Shown here piece by piece: positions 33,664 to 42,815 of a stretch of 46,437 nucleotides of DNA (the stretch's first letter is position 1; every line of letters begins with the position of its first letter). The notes beneath the pieces were generated by a model that made no database searches, was not told the DNA's origin, and was given only the letters and a program-made list of their open reading frames with translations. This DNA is from Rhizobium sp. Q54 (lineage in GTDB: Bacteria > Pseudomonadota > Alphaproteobacteria > UBA7879 > VGCX01): NCBI GenBank assembly GCA_945870825.1, contig CAMBTM010000010.1:1-46437 (forward strand). The letters run 5' to 3'. The translations under genes and the position numbers were made by a program.

Positions 33664-33966
33664 CTACCCCTTTAACTGGGCGATATCATCAACATCTGTG
33701 CGTTGATAGCGCCGATAGAAAAGAACTAACAAGGATAGACCAACGGCCACCTCCGCGGCCCCGACACCCAGCACAAAAAGACTCATCACCTGGCCCTGCA
33801 GATCCCCTAAAAAAGCAGAGGAAGAAACAAACAAAAGATGTACAGATAAAAACAATACCTCAAGGGCCAAGAGGGCCCGGATTAGATGCCGGCGATTCAT
33901 CATAAGACCCACCAAACCAATAATAAAAACGATGCTGCTCAGGATAAGAAAATGCAAAAAGGTCAT
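33664..33966 (-). CDS. nuoK: NADH-quinone oxidoreductase subunit K
   Basis: The 100-residue, three-helix membrane subunit of complex I has the two conserved buried glutamates in LIRALLALEVLFLSVHLLFV and VLGVGAAEVAVGLSLLVL. The length is exactly that of the family. The ATG overlaps the nuoJ stop (ATGA), so translation is coupled. Confidence 0.95.
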   Translation of the reverse strand: MTFLHFLILSSIVFIIGLVGLMMNRRHLIRALLALEVLFLSVHLLFVSSSAFLGDLQGQVMSLFVLGVGAAEVAVGLSLLVLFYRRYQRTDVDDIAQLKG

Positions 33967-34535
33967 CGCTTAATTCCTTTTCCACGTTCTGGATTGGTTA
34001 ATGTCAGGCGGTCACTGGCCTTGACGTCACTTTGATGCTCTTGGCGTTTGTGGCGCCGGCCCTTTTCCCAAAGCAACCCCACCGCAATGATCATGGCTGT
34101 CAATAAAATGACCCCCATAATCTGAAAAGGAAAGATGTAATGTGTGTAGAGAACCTCACCGAGGGCATGGGTATTGCTTTGGGTTGTCTTAACAAGCACT
34201 GGAACAGTGTGTTCTTTTAGGATCAAAAACACCCCCATTTCAATGAGCAACAGTCCCCCTATAACCATGGGAGGCTTTTTGTAAAACCCACCTTTTGTTA
34301 TAGATACATTCAACGTCATCAGAATGAACAAAAAGAGAAGGGCAACAGCCCCCACATTCAAAATGATGAGGACAAATGCCAGAAACTCAGCCCCAAGCAA
34401 AAGGAAAAGACCTGAGACATTGAAGAACGCCCCAATTAAAAACAAAACACTCTCCATCACCTGCGGCATAAAAAGGGCCGCCATCGTACAGCCAATAGTT
34501 CCCACCGCCAGCATGTAAAAAAGGATTTCCGTCAT
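33963..34535 (-). CDS. nuoJ: NADH-quinone oxidoreductase subunit J
   Basis: The 190-residue membrane subunit of complex I is counted from the ATG at 34535, which overlaps the nuoI stop as ATGA; the frame upstream of this is not NuoJ. Typical sequence: [20 protein letters not shown] and [14 protein letters not shown]. After the last helix ([20 protein letters not shown]) the C-terminus is basic and hydrophilic ([20 protein letters not shown]), as in alphaproteobacterial NuoJ. Confidence 0.94.
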   Translation of the reverse strand: MTEILFYMLAVGTIGCTMAALFMPQVMESVLFLIGAFFNVSGLFLLLGAEFLAFVLIILNVGAVALLFLFILMTLNVSITKGGFYKKPPMVIGGLLLIEMGVFLILKEHTVPVLVKTTQSNTHALGEVLYTHYIFPFQIMGVILLTAMIIAVGLLWEKGRRHKRQEHQSDVKASDRLTLTNPERGKGIKR

Positions 34536-35017
34536 AAGGACCCCTTCTGTTCCAAGCGCACTTTGATGGCACTTTCCCAAAGATCCCCGTTTTCTAACAA
34601 TTTTTCTTTGGTGTAGTAAAGCGCTTCACGTGTTTCTTGGGCAAATTCATAGTTCGGCCCTTCCACAATAGCATCAACCGGACAAGCCTCTTCACAAAGA
34701 CCGCAATAAATGCACTTGGTCATATCAATGTCATAACGGGTGGCAAAGCGTGTCCCATCTTCTTTTTCATCCGATTCAATAATGATGGCTTGGGCGGGAC
34801 AAACGGCCTCGCACAGTTTGCAAGCGATACACCGCTCTTCCCCATTATCATAACGTCTTAGGGCATGTTCGCCCCGAAAACGAGGACTCAAGGGATTTTT
34901 TTCAAAGGGATAATTAAGGGTAACTTTTGGTTTCCAAAGATAGGTCAAAGTCTTCCAAAGACCCCCTAAAAGATCCACGAGCAAAAACCGTTTTATGTGT
35001 TTACGAAACATGCTCAT
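34532..35017 (-). CDS. nuoI: NADH-quinone oxidoreductase subunit I
   Basis: The 161-residue iron-sulphur subunit of complex I carries clusters N6a and N6b: [16 protein letters not shown] and [16 protein letters not shown], each with CxxCxxCxxxCP spacing. N-terminal amphipathic anchor ([20 protein letters not shown]). I chose the ATG at 35017 because it overlaps the nuoH stop (ATGA); the ATG at 35011 is the alternative. Normal length. Peripheral arm, at the membrane interface. Confidence 0.95.
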   Translation of the reverse strand: MSMFRKHIKRFLLVDLLGGLWKTLTYLWKPKVTLNYPFEKNPLSPRFRGEHALRRYDNGEERCIACKLCEAVCPAQAIIIESDEKEDGTRFATRYDIDMTKCIYCGLCEEACPVDAIVEGPNYEFAQETREALYYTKEKLLENGDLWESAIKVRLEQKGSL

Positions 35018-35976
35018 TGCGTCAATACCACAACCCCTGCCGTTAGAATAACCCACGCAAAAGAAAAGGGAAGTAAAACCTTCCACCCCAACCGCATCAG
35101 TTGATCGTAGCGCAGACGGGGAAAAGAAGCCCGAACCCACATGAACAAAAATAAAACCAAGCTTATTTTTAAACAAAACCACACAGGTCCTGGAAGGTGG
35201 ATAAGCCCCTCACAAGGCGATAACCATCCCCCTAAAAAGAGAATGGTCGCCATGGCACTCATCAAAATCATGTTGGCATATTCGGCAAGGAAAAAAAATG
35301 CAAAGGACATGGATGTATATTCCACATGATATCCTGCGACCAATTCGGCTTCAGCCTCTGGTAAATCAAAGGGGGCACGGTTCGTTTCAGCAAAAACACT
35401 GATGAGGAAAATTACAAACATGGGGAATAAGGGAATGATAAACCAAAGATTTTGTTGGGCTTCCACAATTGCGGTCAGGTTCAAAGACCCTGACAAAAGA
35501 AGGACCGGCACCAAAACAAGACTAAGGGAGATTTCATAAGAAATCATTTGGGCAGCAGAGCGCAAAGACCCCAACAACGCATAAGTCGATTGGCTGGCCC
35601 ACCCAGCGATTAGAATGCCATAACCAGAAAGTGACGTGAGAGCCATCAGGTAAAGGAGTCCAACCGAAATATCCGCAAAGACGTACCCTGCCCCAATAGG
35701 AATCACGGCCCACGCCATGAAACTGAAAAAAAACGTTAAAACGGGGGCTAAAAGAAAAAGGATTTTTGGGGAAAGGGATGGAACAATCGTTTCCTTGTGG
35801 AGGAGTTTTAACGCATCCGCAAAGGGCTGCAAAAGACCAAAAAACCCAACTATATTGGGCCCCTTCCGCCGTTGGATTGCGGCAATAATCTTGCGTTCTA
35901 CATAGATTAAATAAGCCACCAACAAGAGGAGGAAGATAATGGCAAGGGCCACACGGCCAAAAAGTTCAAGAACCAT
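35014..35976 (-). CDS. nuoH: NADH-quinone oxidoreductase subunit H
   Basis: This 320-residue membrane subunit lines the quinone-binding site of complex I. Typical stretches: [81 protein letters not shown]. The ATG at 35976 is chosen over a GTG at 35982. It is the first nuo gene in the window: nuoG, which normally precedes it, is absent. In its place are 250 bases of possible remnants and then dispersed repeat copy C. Confidence 0.95.
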   Translation of the reverse strand: MVLELFGRVALAIIFLLLLVAYLIYVERKIIAAIQRRKGPNIVGFFGLLQPFADALKLLHKETIVPSLSPKILFLLAPVLTFFFSFMAWAVIPIGAGYVFADISVGLLYLMALTSLSGYGILIAGWASQSTYALLGSLRSAAQMISYEISLSLVLVPVLLLSGSLNLTAIVEAQQNLWFIIPLFPMFVIFLISVFAETNRAPFDLPEAEAELVAGYHVEYTSMSFAFFFLAEYANMILMSAMATILFLGGWLSPCEGLIHLPGPVWFCLKISLVLFLFMWVRASFPRLRYDQLMRLGWKVLLPFSFAWVILTAGVVVLTQ

Positions 35977-35992
35977 TATCACACTTTTCCGC

Positions 35993-36091
35993 CTATCGCT
36001 GATTGTCTTGGAATTTTAAACTGTCAGCCTGCTCTTGAAAGACGATAGAATAATCATCACGGTTGAACTTTTCTGTTTGGTAATCCTTCAT
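35993..36091 (-). CDS. Possible 32-aa leader ORF before nuoH
   Basis: A short frame ([20 protein letters not shown]...) starts at an ATG with a strong ribosome site (GAAGAGGAGATATC) and ends 16 bases before the nuoH ATG. It could be a small cotranslated peptide or what remains of a gene once located upstream of nuoH. No family is recognised. Confidence 0.35.
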   Translation of the reverse strand: MKDYQTEKFNRDDYSIVFQEQADSLKFQDNQR

Positions 36092-36103
36092 GATATCTCC
36101 TCT

Positions 36104-36175
36104 TCATGCTCTAAGATCCAGCAAACTGAGCGCTTTCTTCACCACTGGATCAAAGCCTTCCGGAATTTTTCCCAT
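36104..36175 (-). pseudogene. Possible 3' remnant of a gene upstream of nuoH
   Basis: A 23-codon frame (MGKIPEGFDPVVKKALSLLD...) ends just before the ribosome site of the next small frame. It is protein-like but has no ribosome site of its own, and a stop lies a few codons upstream. It may be the tail of a gene lost when repeat copy C or a rearrangement reached this point. Confidence 0.25.
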
Positions 36176-36236
36176 GCTTGCAGATTATTTGAATATTTTC
36201 AACCACTGTTTTTTTATTCCTTCCCCTAATGTTGTC

Positions 36237-36598
36237 CTCCAGAGCTGACCCATCGCCTACGAAATGTGTGAGAGAAATGTAGGCTTTTTTTGGTTTTAAA
36301 GTCCTTGAAAATACTGTATTTTAGCCCCCCCGACGCCGTCTTCCAGAGCCCCGCTGCAAGCGAGGCGTGGGATCCAGAAGGTTAGCCGAATGGCTAAAAT
36401 GCCCCCTTTCAACCCTCTAAAATGGTGAGAGAGTCAAATCGTGAGTAGCCCTAACGGGCTATTTTTCTGGATCCCACGCCCACCTTCGGTGGGCTTTGGA
36501 GGACGGCACTGGTGGGGCTTTAGCGGTGTCTGAATGATCGATGGAGAGAAGGGTTTTTCTTTTTCATAAATTTCGTAGGCGTTGTATCAGCTCTGGAG
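36237..36598 (-). repeat. Dispersed hairpin-rich element, copy C
   Basis: A full copy in the opposite orientation to A and B: CCAGAGCTGACCCATCGCCT at the left end and its inverted partner at about 36571-36596. All the internal hairpins except CCTGCC/GGCAGG are kept; that one is replaced by CCCGCTGCAAGCGAGGC. A further partial end (GGACGGCGTCGGGAAAGG, then GGTGGGCGTTGTATCAACC) follows to about 36640. Confidence 0.9.
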
Positions 36599-36668
36599 GA
36601 CGGCGTCGGGAAAGGCCTTCGGTGGGCGTTGTATCAACCTATGAGTAAAATCTGACTATTGAGAGAGT

Positions 36669-36761
36669 TTACTCAATCTCATACACATCGCACTCTTCAA
36701 GTGGTGTTTCAAGACCTTTCTGAGCAGATTCTGTAAAAATAATGGACCCAAGATGTTGCAT
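36669..36761 (-). pseudogene. Truncated toxin candidate after the antitoxin
   Basis: A 30-codon frame (MQHLGSIIFTESAQKGLETP...) starts one base after the antitoxin stop, the place of a toxin gene in relBE-type operons. IIFTESAQKGLE vaguely resembles a RelE start, but the product ends after 30 codons. Beyond it lies dispersed repeat sequence, so the toxin may have been cut away. Confidence 0.35.
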
Positions 36762-36762
36762 G

Positions 36763-36975
36763 CTAATCAAGCCCCGCCAGTTTTTTGACCTCTTCTAGGG
36801 AGAATCTCTTACCATTATCTTTTTCAAGAGCTGCAATAGCTAAAAGATAATCTTCTTGATCTTCTAAAAATTGCTGTATCGCTTTTGTTGCATAATAGCT
36901 TTTCGATCTATTCGTTGTTTTTGAAATTTTTTCCAATCTCTCTTCTAAGTCTTTAGATAAACGAAGGGATAACAT
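36763..36975 (-). CDS. Ribbon-helix-helix antitoxin (RelB/CopG-like)
   Basis: The 70-residue protein is counted from the ATG at 36975 (MLSLRLSKDLEERLEKISKT), preceded by AAGAGGTTAAA. The N-terminal ribbon MLSLRLS and helices EERLEKISKTTNRSKSYYAT form an RHH DNA-binding domain; the C-terminal part (EDQEDYLLAIAALEKDNGKR...) is the toxin-binding type of tail. It resembles antitoxins that pair with RelE-like toxins. Its partner is missing or truncated. It is transcribed towards the dispersed repeat. Confidence 0.8.
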   Translation of the reverse strand: MLSLRLSKDLEERLEKISKTTNRSKSYYATKAIQQFLEDQEDYLLAIAALEKDNGKRFSLEEVKKLAGLD

Positions 36976-37042
36976 TTTAACCTCTTTCTTAAATACATCC
37001 ACATTTCCAATACATACATGTATTACATGTCGTGCAACTGAT

Positions 37043-37546
37043 TTAATTATTCCCTCCCCGCACTACAGAAAACCCAATGTTCATCTCAAAATCATACTTT
37101 TTTCGTTGAACAATCTTGATCTCTTCTAGCATTACAAGGCCTGGAAGGTTCTTCGAAAAATCGTGTGCTATTGCGTAAAGCGATCCCTCATGTCTTGACG
37201 TCAAGCGAAGATGAATGGGCCAGTGGGCAATACCTTCATCCAGCAGGGGTGCCCCTATTTCGATCTTTTGGATATGGCCACGGTGGGTCCTTACAATACT
37301 GGTTAAAGTCTCCATCACTTTCTCTGGGTTAAACACAATGAAAAAACCTTGGTTCTCCATTGTCGCAATATTGTGGCACATTGTCTGATGGGCAAGAAAA
37401 TCCTGATAGTCATGGTTTGTTTTCTCACGCATTTTCATGAGGTCATCGCGTCGATTTTTCTCTTGAGATAGATCGAGAAACACTTTCAAAAGAATCCCTG
37501 TGCTCAGTATAAAAAAGCCAATCACCCGTTTTGTTGATAGTTTCAT
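37043..37546 (-). CDS. GspM/PilO-like assembly protein
   Basis: The 167-residue product has one N-terminal membrane helix (VIGFFILSTGILLKVFLDLS, residues about 9-28), a short coiled segment, and a ferredoxin-like periplasmic domain. This is the topology of GspM/PilO, the inner-membrane platform partner of GspL/PilN. The assignment rests on topology and on being the gene directly after the GspL-like one, which it overlaps by 4 bases; sequence similarity by eye is weak. Last gene of the operon. Confidence 0.6.
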   Translation of the reverse strand: MKLSTKRVIGFFILSTGILLKVFLDLSQEKNRRDDLMKMREKTNHDYQDFLAHQTMCHNIATMENQGFFIVFNPEKVMETLTSIVRTHRGHIQKIEIGAPLLDEGIAHWPIHLRLTSRHEGSLYAIAHDFSKNLPGLVMLEEIKIVQRKKYDFEMNIGFSVVRGGNN

Positions 37547-38655
37547 GGCGTGGTAAACTGAATACCATGACTATCCGCCGAAAAACTTATTGTATAGGGC
37601 GGAAAAGGCTTTTGTATTTGATCAGTCAACCCCTGCTTTTTTTCATGGCGCGGGCCGCTATAATGAAGATGCAAGACAATGGTTTCTTGAGGGGATCTAT
37701 GCCAAAGAATCTCTGCCACGGTCCAGGGATCCAAAAGCCAGGAAGAAAGGCTTTCGAATAAGGTGAGAGGATCGGGCACAGTTTCTCTTAAAGACCGGTA
37801 TCGATCCCACAAAGCCCCTTTCTCAGCCTCTATGGGTGGAAGAGGGGGGGAGGATATTGTAGGACTGACATCTTCTAATATCGTGTTATGGCGGTGACGT
37901 TCCAGATAAAGGCTCAAGATAATGACAAGGACAATGGAACAAATACTCAGCCCTAAAAGGATTTTTCGACAATAGGCCTCACGTCTTGATGGTTCCAAAG
38001 CCTTAAGACGCAGGGATAAAACCGGTTTTCTAGAACGCGGAATAAACGGAAATGGAACTGGTATCAACGCCACGTCATCTCGTTCAATCCCGTATTCTTT
38101 TTGAAGATACGTCAGAAGCTGTCCTTTTTCAAAATCATCATCTTGGACAGGAACCAGACGAGTCAGAAGAAAATGGCCTTGATGAAGGACGACCTGTCTT
38201 AGACCTAAGAATTTTGAAGAGTACGTAATAACTGTACAGGGTTTTTTCACGCCAAATGCCAAAGATGCCATTTCAAGGGGCATGAGGCGGACAAACTTTA
38301 TGGGACTTGGAAGGGTTTTTAAAAAATTTAACCAATCTCTTTGAGAAGGGGAGAGATGCAGGTCAATAAAAAGATAGGTGGTAGGATTTTGTTGCAGATA
38401 CCCGATCCAGTGAGAGTCTGGATCGTCGACCCTTAACCGTTCAGTAAGCCAATTTTTCAAAAGTCCTTTCTGGGAGATAGTCTCACGTCGATAAACCGCT
38501 GAAGACGTGTCAAAAAATATATCTAATGTTCCATAGGGATAGCGAAGAAATGGCCCCTCATTTTCTAGGGATTCGATCGTTGAATAAAACCGGGTTGTAT
38601 GTCCTGGAATAACCACCATACATCCTTGATCTAACAATACGGCAATCAGTCTCAT
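37543..38655 (-). CDS. GspL/PilM-PilN-like assembly protein
   Basis: The 370-residue protein has a cytoplasmic N-terminal part (residues about 1-220), one membrane helix (ILLGLSICSIVLVIILSLYL, about 231-250) and a periplasmic part of about 110 residues. That is the GspL layout: an actin-like cytoplasmic domain that binds the GspE ATPase and a periplasmic ferredoxin-like domain. The match is by architecture and by position after gspF, which it overlaps (ATGA). Sequence is divergent. Confidence 0.6.
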   Translation of the reverse strand: MRLIAVLLDQGCMVVIPGHTTRFYSTIESLENEGPFLRYPYGTLDIFFDTSSAVYRRETISQKGLLKNWLTERLRVDDPDSHWIGYLQQNPTTYLFIDLHLSPSQRDWLNFLKTLPSPIKFVRLMPLEMASLAFGVKKPCTVITYSSKFLGLRQVVLHQGHFLLTRLVPVQDDDFEKGQLLTYLQKEYGIERDDVALIPVPFPFIPRSRKPVLSLRLKALEPSRREAYCRKILLGLSICSIVLVIILSLYLERHRHNTILEDVSPTISSPPLPPIEAEKGALWDRYRSLRETVPDPLTLFESLSSWLLDPWTVAEILWHRSPQETIVLHLHYSGPRHEKKQGLTDQIQKPFPPYTISFSADSHGIQFTTP

Positions 38656-39671
38656 AGAATAATAGCTCCCAAAATATCATAAAGGGGATAGAATAGAGAA
38701 AAAATAATCCAGCAGAGAAAAAGTCCAATCAAAAGAAGGCAGAGAGGCTGAATCGTCTCCATCAACAAGGTCATCTGACGATCCAGTATTTTTTCCAAAA
38801 TTTCCGCAATTTTGGAAAAAGAATCCCCCAACGTTCCGGTCGATTCCCCAAGGGTCAAAAGCGCCATCACCAAGCCATTACCCTTTAAACATAGTGCAAA
38901 CGCTTCAGAAAAAGGGGTTCCCTTGTCCATAAAGCCAATCATTTTATGGAGGGATGCTTGAACATAGTGATTGACTGTGTGATGGGCCTGCAACTTTAAA
39001 GCGGTCATCACATGAACCCCAGCAGTGAGATTAAAAGACAGGGTTTGAAAAAAAAATACCGTCTGGGTCAAACGATTAAGGGGGCCGATGAAAGGGCATT
39101 CCATCCAGAATGCATCATAATAATACCGGGTTTTAGAATATTTCAGCCCTATCAAAATAAGGATAAGCAAGAGAATAAAATATCCGACGATTCTGACTCC
39201 TTGGATCAGATGAGGACTGTTAGACATCATTTTTTGGCCAGGGTGCAATTGTGCCAAAAATCCGTCCATGCTATCCAAAAAGGGAGGCAAGAAAAGCACC
39301 AAAACAGTCACGATAAAAATGCCTAAGAAGCTGGGATAGTAAAGGGCTTTGCGGATTTTCTTTCTGATGTTATCCTGTCTTTCACCGTAATGATGTAGAT
39401 TCAAAAAACACTGTCCCAACGTGCCACCTTCTTCTGCAATCAGGATGCTGCTAATCATCAAAGGATCTAAGAATGCTTGCGATTCAAGGGACTCCCCCAG
39501 GGACATTCCTTGGGTAAGATCTTGATGGACAGCAGTCATCATGTGCTCATGAGATTTCATCCCCTGTCCGTAGGTGCTTAAGGCATCTAAAACAGGTAGA
39601 TGATGAGTGAGAAATGTTCCCATATGGCGACAAAAGATGGCCTGTTTTTGAAGGGGCCATCGCTTTATCAA
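38652..39671 (-). CDS. Type II secretion/type IV pilus platform protein GspF/PilC
   Basis: The 339-residue inner-membrane platform protein has two GspF repeats (about 5-120 and 190-320) with the conserved GMSLGESLESQ / ILIAEEGGTLGQCFLNLHHY and GTPFSEAFALCL / LLTLGESTGTLGDSFSKIAE pairs. Three long hydrophobic helices lie at about 110-130, 160-175 and 305-335. It transmits ATPase motion to pseudopilin assembly. It overlaps gspE by 4 bases and gspL by 4 bases, so this is a tight operon. The N-terminal domain is shorter than in typical ~400-residue GspF. Confidence 0.88.
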   Translation of the reverse strand: MIKRWPLQKQAIFCRHMGTFLTHHLPVLDALSTYGQGMKSHEHMMTAVHQDLTQGMSLGESLESQAFLDPLMISSILIAEEGGTLGQCFLNLHHYGERQDNIRKKIRKALYYPSFLGIFIVTVLVLFLPPFLDSMDGFLAQLHPGQKMMSNSPHLIQGVRIVGYFILLLILILIGLKYSKTRYYYDAFWMECPFIGPLNRLTQTVFFFQTLSFNLTAGVHVMTALKLQAHHTVNHYVQASLHKMIGFMDKGTPFSEAFALCLKGNGLVMALLTLGESTGTLGDSFSKIAEILEKILDRQMTLLMETIQPLCLLLIGLFLCWIIFSLFYPLYDILGAIIL

Positions 39672-41256
39672 TGTATTTCTCCCATTATTTCTCCAAGGGT
39701 GAGGAAGATTTCATCTGGTGTTGTAAGGCTTTCTTTTAAAAGATATTGGGCCTGGTCAGATAAAGATAAAAATCCTCTTTTTTCAACATGGGTCCGGATT
39801 TGCGATAAGGGGAGACGGTTTTGAAAAAGGGATCGAACTTCTTCATCCATCACGAGAATTTCTGCGATAGGACGGCGTCCATAATATCCAGTGCCCTTAC
39901 ACCATGAACAAGAGGCAGGGGGGGTGCAATGGTGACAACGGATCCGGATTAACCGTTGGTTTACGACCCACGTTAGGTGCGATAAAAAATCTTCCCTCTT
40001 CAAGCCTAAGTCCTCTAACCGTTGAACAACTGCAAAACTATCCCCGGCATGAAGCGTCGTATAAACAGGGTGTCCCGTCATGGAGGCTCGAAGACTCATC
40101 TGTGCTGTTTCTAAATCGCGGATCTCACCGACAAATAAAATATCTGGATCTTGCCTTAAAAGAGACCGGATTCCTTCCCCAAAGGTCAATCGCCCCTTTT
40201 CATGAATTTCCGTTTGGCGGATCAGGGGCAGTTGGTATTCAATAGGTTGTTCAAGGGTCATGATGTTCCGGTTCAAAGCGCCCATATGGGATAAAGGGCA
40301 TAAAGGGTTGTTGTCTTGCCGGATCCCGTAGGACCTGTAAAAATCACCAATCCTTGGGGATGGCTTGCGATGCGCTTTAAAAGGGAAACTTGAGGTGATG
40401 GGAATCCTAATGCCTCCAGACTTTGAATCCCCTGGGTTTTGTCCAAAAGGCGAATGACTATATTTTCCCCATAATAGGTCGGATGGGTGGATAGGCGAAA
40501 ATCTAGTTCTTTCCCCCAAACAAACCTTGAAAATCGTCCGTTTTGCGGAAAGCGCGTTTCTGCGATATCCAGATTAGCCATCAATTTTAAACGGATACAA
40601 AGGGCTTTCCAATGACGTTCATGAAAGGTGATCACTTGGGATAACTGACCATCTATGCGATGTCTGATCCGGATAAAATAGCGTTCCGGCTCAAGATGGA
40701 TATCGGACGCCCTGTTTTTGACGGCTTCCAGCAACATCACTGTGACAAGACGTACAGTTGGATTGGCATATCCCCCATCGTCCAGGATTTTTGCTGTTTG
40801 GTCCATCTCTTTGAAAATGCCTTCTAATGACAAATCATAGTCATAGGTTCGCGATAAGCCCTCCATCAAGTGATGAGACGTTACCCGGTAATAATGAAAA
40901 ACAGAAAATGTTGGAAAAGATAGACGGACTTTATCCCGTGCCAAAAGATCGTTGGGATTCACCATGGCCACATGAAGAGAGGTATTTTCTTCAAACAAAG
41001 GCAGGATTTGGTACGTTTCTGCCATATCTCTTGTAAAATCGGGAAAAGCATCGGGGAGAAGAAGGACTTTAGAAAGGTCCAAGGGTGGAAGAGCAGAGTC
41101 TTCTGCAAGAAGGTCACTTAGCAGGGCTTCACTAATGAATCCCAATGACACGAGGATATCCTGCAAAGGACGGTTTTGTTTTTGTGCCTCAATGGTCGCG
41201 ACGCGCCACTGATCAGGCGATAGGATCGTTTGAAGACGTTGTTCTTGAAGGGCCAT
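39668..41256 (-). pseudogene. GspE/PilB assembly ATPase with frameshift
   Basis: The gene should encode about 529 residues. Frame one (41256-40273) gives the N-terminal domain, then YLGENIV-like YYGENIVIRLLD and the Walker A GPTGSGKTTT at residues 308-315, and then runs to a stop 12 codons later. The other frame resumes within four codons (SHMGALNRNIMTLEQPIEYQ), with the Asp box, the Walker B DPDILFVGEIRDLETAQMSL, the His box TTLHAGDS, and the four-Cys zinc site CHHC...CSWC. One missing T in the TTT at 40292-40294 explains it. Such ATPases power pseudopilus or pilus assembly. It may be a true mutation, a sequencing error or slippage at the T-run; every motif is otherwise intact. Confidence 0.88.
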
Positions 41257-41314
41257 GGATTCTTCCTTTTTCTTGGAAAAACCCTATCACTCCGGAATTA
41301 GAAAACCCAGTTGA

Positions 41315-41758
41315 TTAAAAATACAATTTCAACCAGAAAGTGAAAATGAATCCCAGGCTGATGGCAGGCGCAAAAGGAAAGGGTTCTTTTTGTTGAGAGA
41401 TAACTTTGGTGCAAAGTCCAAAAGCCCCAATCCACAAGCAAAATGATGGCAACATCACTGGGGTTAAGAAAAAACAAAGAACTGTAAAGAGTTTGACATC
41501 ACCGAAACCCAACGCTTTTTTGCCCTTAAGGGTTGTTACGGCTGATCCCAAAATAAAAAGGAGGACAAATCCCAATCCTGCCGCTCCAAGATGGCTTACA
41601 AAAGATTGATTGGTCAAATAACCTAACCCCCCCCCGACGAGAGAAAGAAGGATCAGTCCAATGTCTGGAATCCTGCGTGTATGCCAATCAACCCAGGAAA
41701 GATAAAAAAGCGTTGTTCCTAAAATACTGTGAAGAAAGGCTAAAAAAAGGAAATACAT
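41315..41758 (-). CDS. Prepilin peptidase (A24 family)
   Basis: The 147-residue membrane peptidase has the two catalytic aspartates of the A24 family, D24 in WVDWHTRRIPD and D87 in GFGDVKL, plus a late PFAPAISLGFIF. It lacks the N-terminal N-methylation domain of full GspO/PilD, as is common in small alphaproteobacterial versions. The ATG at 41758 is preceded by AAAGGAGAG. It cleaves prepilin leaders, so it fits with the adjacent gspE-F-L-M genes 59 bases downstream. No prepilin is in the window. Confidence 0.88.
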   Translation of the reverse strand: MYFLFLAFLHSILGTTLFYLSWVDWHTRRIPDIGLILLSLVGGGLGYLTNQSFVSHLGAAGLGFVLLFILGSAVTTLKGKKALGFGDVKLFTVLCFFLTPVMLPSFCLWIGAFGLCTKVISQQKEPFPFAPAISLGFIFTFWLKLYF

Positions 41759-41790
41759 GGGAAGCTCTCCTTTTGTAACGATACGCAAGA

Positions 41791-41864
41791 TGGCTGGGGG
41801 ACAAGGATTCGAACCTTGGCTGCTCGAGTCAGAGTCGAGGGTTCTACCACTAAACTATCCCCCA
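41791..41864 (-). tRNA. tRNA-Gln (anticodon CTG)
   Basis: 74 bases on the minus strand: acceptor TGGGGGA/TCCCCCA, G discriminator, encoded CCA, anticodon stem CTCGA/TCGAG with loop CTCTGAC (anticodon CTG), T-arm AAGGTTCGAATCCTT. It lies between the prepilin peptidase and a secreted orphan. Confidence 0.95.
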
Positions 41865-41870
41865 AATGTA

Positions 41871-41902
41871 AAAAGACTCTGACAAAAAACATTGCCAGAG
41901 TC
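41871..41902 (-). terminator. Rho-independent terminator of the 278-aa gene
   Basis: GACTCTG and CAGAGTC form a stem around a 14-base loop; on the minus strand a run TTTTTAC follows. It lies 40 bases beyond the stop at 41943 and just before tRNA-Gln. Confidence 0.75.
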
Positions 41903-41942
41903 AAGAACGGGATTAAATATAGGATGACGAAATAAAAAAGGG

Positions 41943-42779
41943 TTACCGCTTTGCCAATCTCAAAACACTCATGTCACCCGTTGACAATTGCTTGATGAAG
42001 TTGCCAGAATTTCTTGTAATATATCCTTCATTAAAAGGAGATCCAGATCCGATGGTTGCTGCTGTTCCATTAATCTGTAATGTTGATCCTGTTGACGACG
42101 TTAAAGTAACAAGACCACTACTGTTAGGTCCCTCTGCTGTGATACTTCCTTGAATATAAATCGACAAAAGCTGAGCTTTGAACGCTAGAATCTTTTGTGA
42201 CTGTGGCCAACTGGCCGAATCAGGATTCGATGGATCGGGGGTATATCCAACAGGCATAAGATAAGATCCACCATTCACCAAGATGGTACACAAAGGGACA
42301 AATGTGGGGGTAAGTTTGGACAACAAGACTGTCAGGGTATCTACTGGCGTTGTGGAAGTACCATCAGGCTTAACGGACGTGAAAATGCCATCTTGTGAAA
42401 TAATTAAGCTTGCGAAGGTACTTGCACTGACTGCAGCAGACAATATAGAGGACACATCACGCACATCAACACCAGATATCTTAAGGATAGACAACACACA
42501 TGTCACAAAAGGGGCGGAACTTGCAATAAGTTTTCCAACATCTTCCGCAGCAGAGGTTAAATGGCCACCGACAGCTGCAGCAACCCTTGCAGTGTCAACT
42601 GTGTTAATTTGGGTTTGTAATGCTCTGCAACCCAAGAAACAACCTTTAACAGCAGTTGCACCAAGAGCGATGCCAGCACCTGTCATAACGTCTTGGTAGC
42701 TTTCACCAGACGCTCTACTTTGCTGTCCTGACATCAACCCTAATGCCAATACAGATGGTATTAAAAATCTTTTTTTCAT
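41943..42779 (-). CDS. Secreted protein of unknown function, 278 aa
   Basis: No family is recognised. MKKRFLIPSVLALGLMSGQQ with SRASGE is a signal peptide cleaved near residue 24. The mature protein is rich in Ala, Ser, Thr and Gly with long uncharged stretches (SSILSAAVSASTFASLIISQ; LVTLTSSTGSTLQINGTAAT) and only four cysteines, so it is likely exported to the surface or outer membrane. A strong ribosome site (AAAGGAGGATTATC), a candidate promoter upstream and a terminator downstream make it a well-defined single-gene unit. Confidence 0.75.
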   Translation of the reverse strand: MKKRFLIPSVLALGLMSGQQSRASGESYQDVMTGAGIALGATAVKGCFLGCRALQTQINTVDTARVAAAVGGHLTSAAEDVGKLIASSAPFVTCVLSILKISGVDVRDVSSILSAAVSASTFASLIISQDGIFTSVKPDGTSTTPVDTLTVLLSKLTPTFVPLCTILVNGGSYLMPVGYTPDPSNPDSASWPQSQKILAFKAQLLSIYIQGSITAEGPNSSGLVTLTSSTGSTLQINGTAATIGSGSPFNEGYITRNSGNFIKQLSTGDMSVLRLAKR

Positions 42780-42815
42780 GATAATCCTCCTTTAGGATAA
42801 TTTATTGTTAATAAA

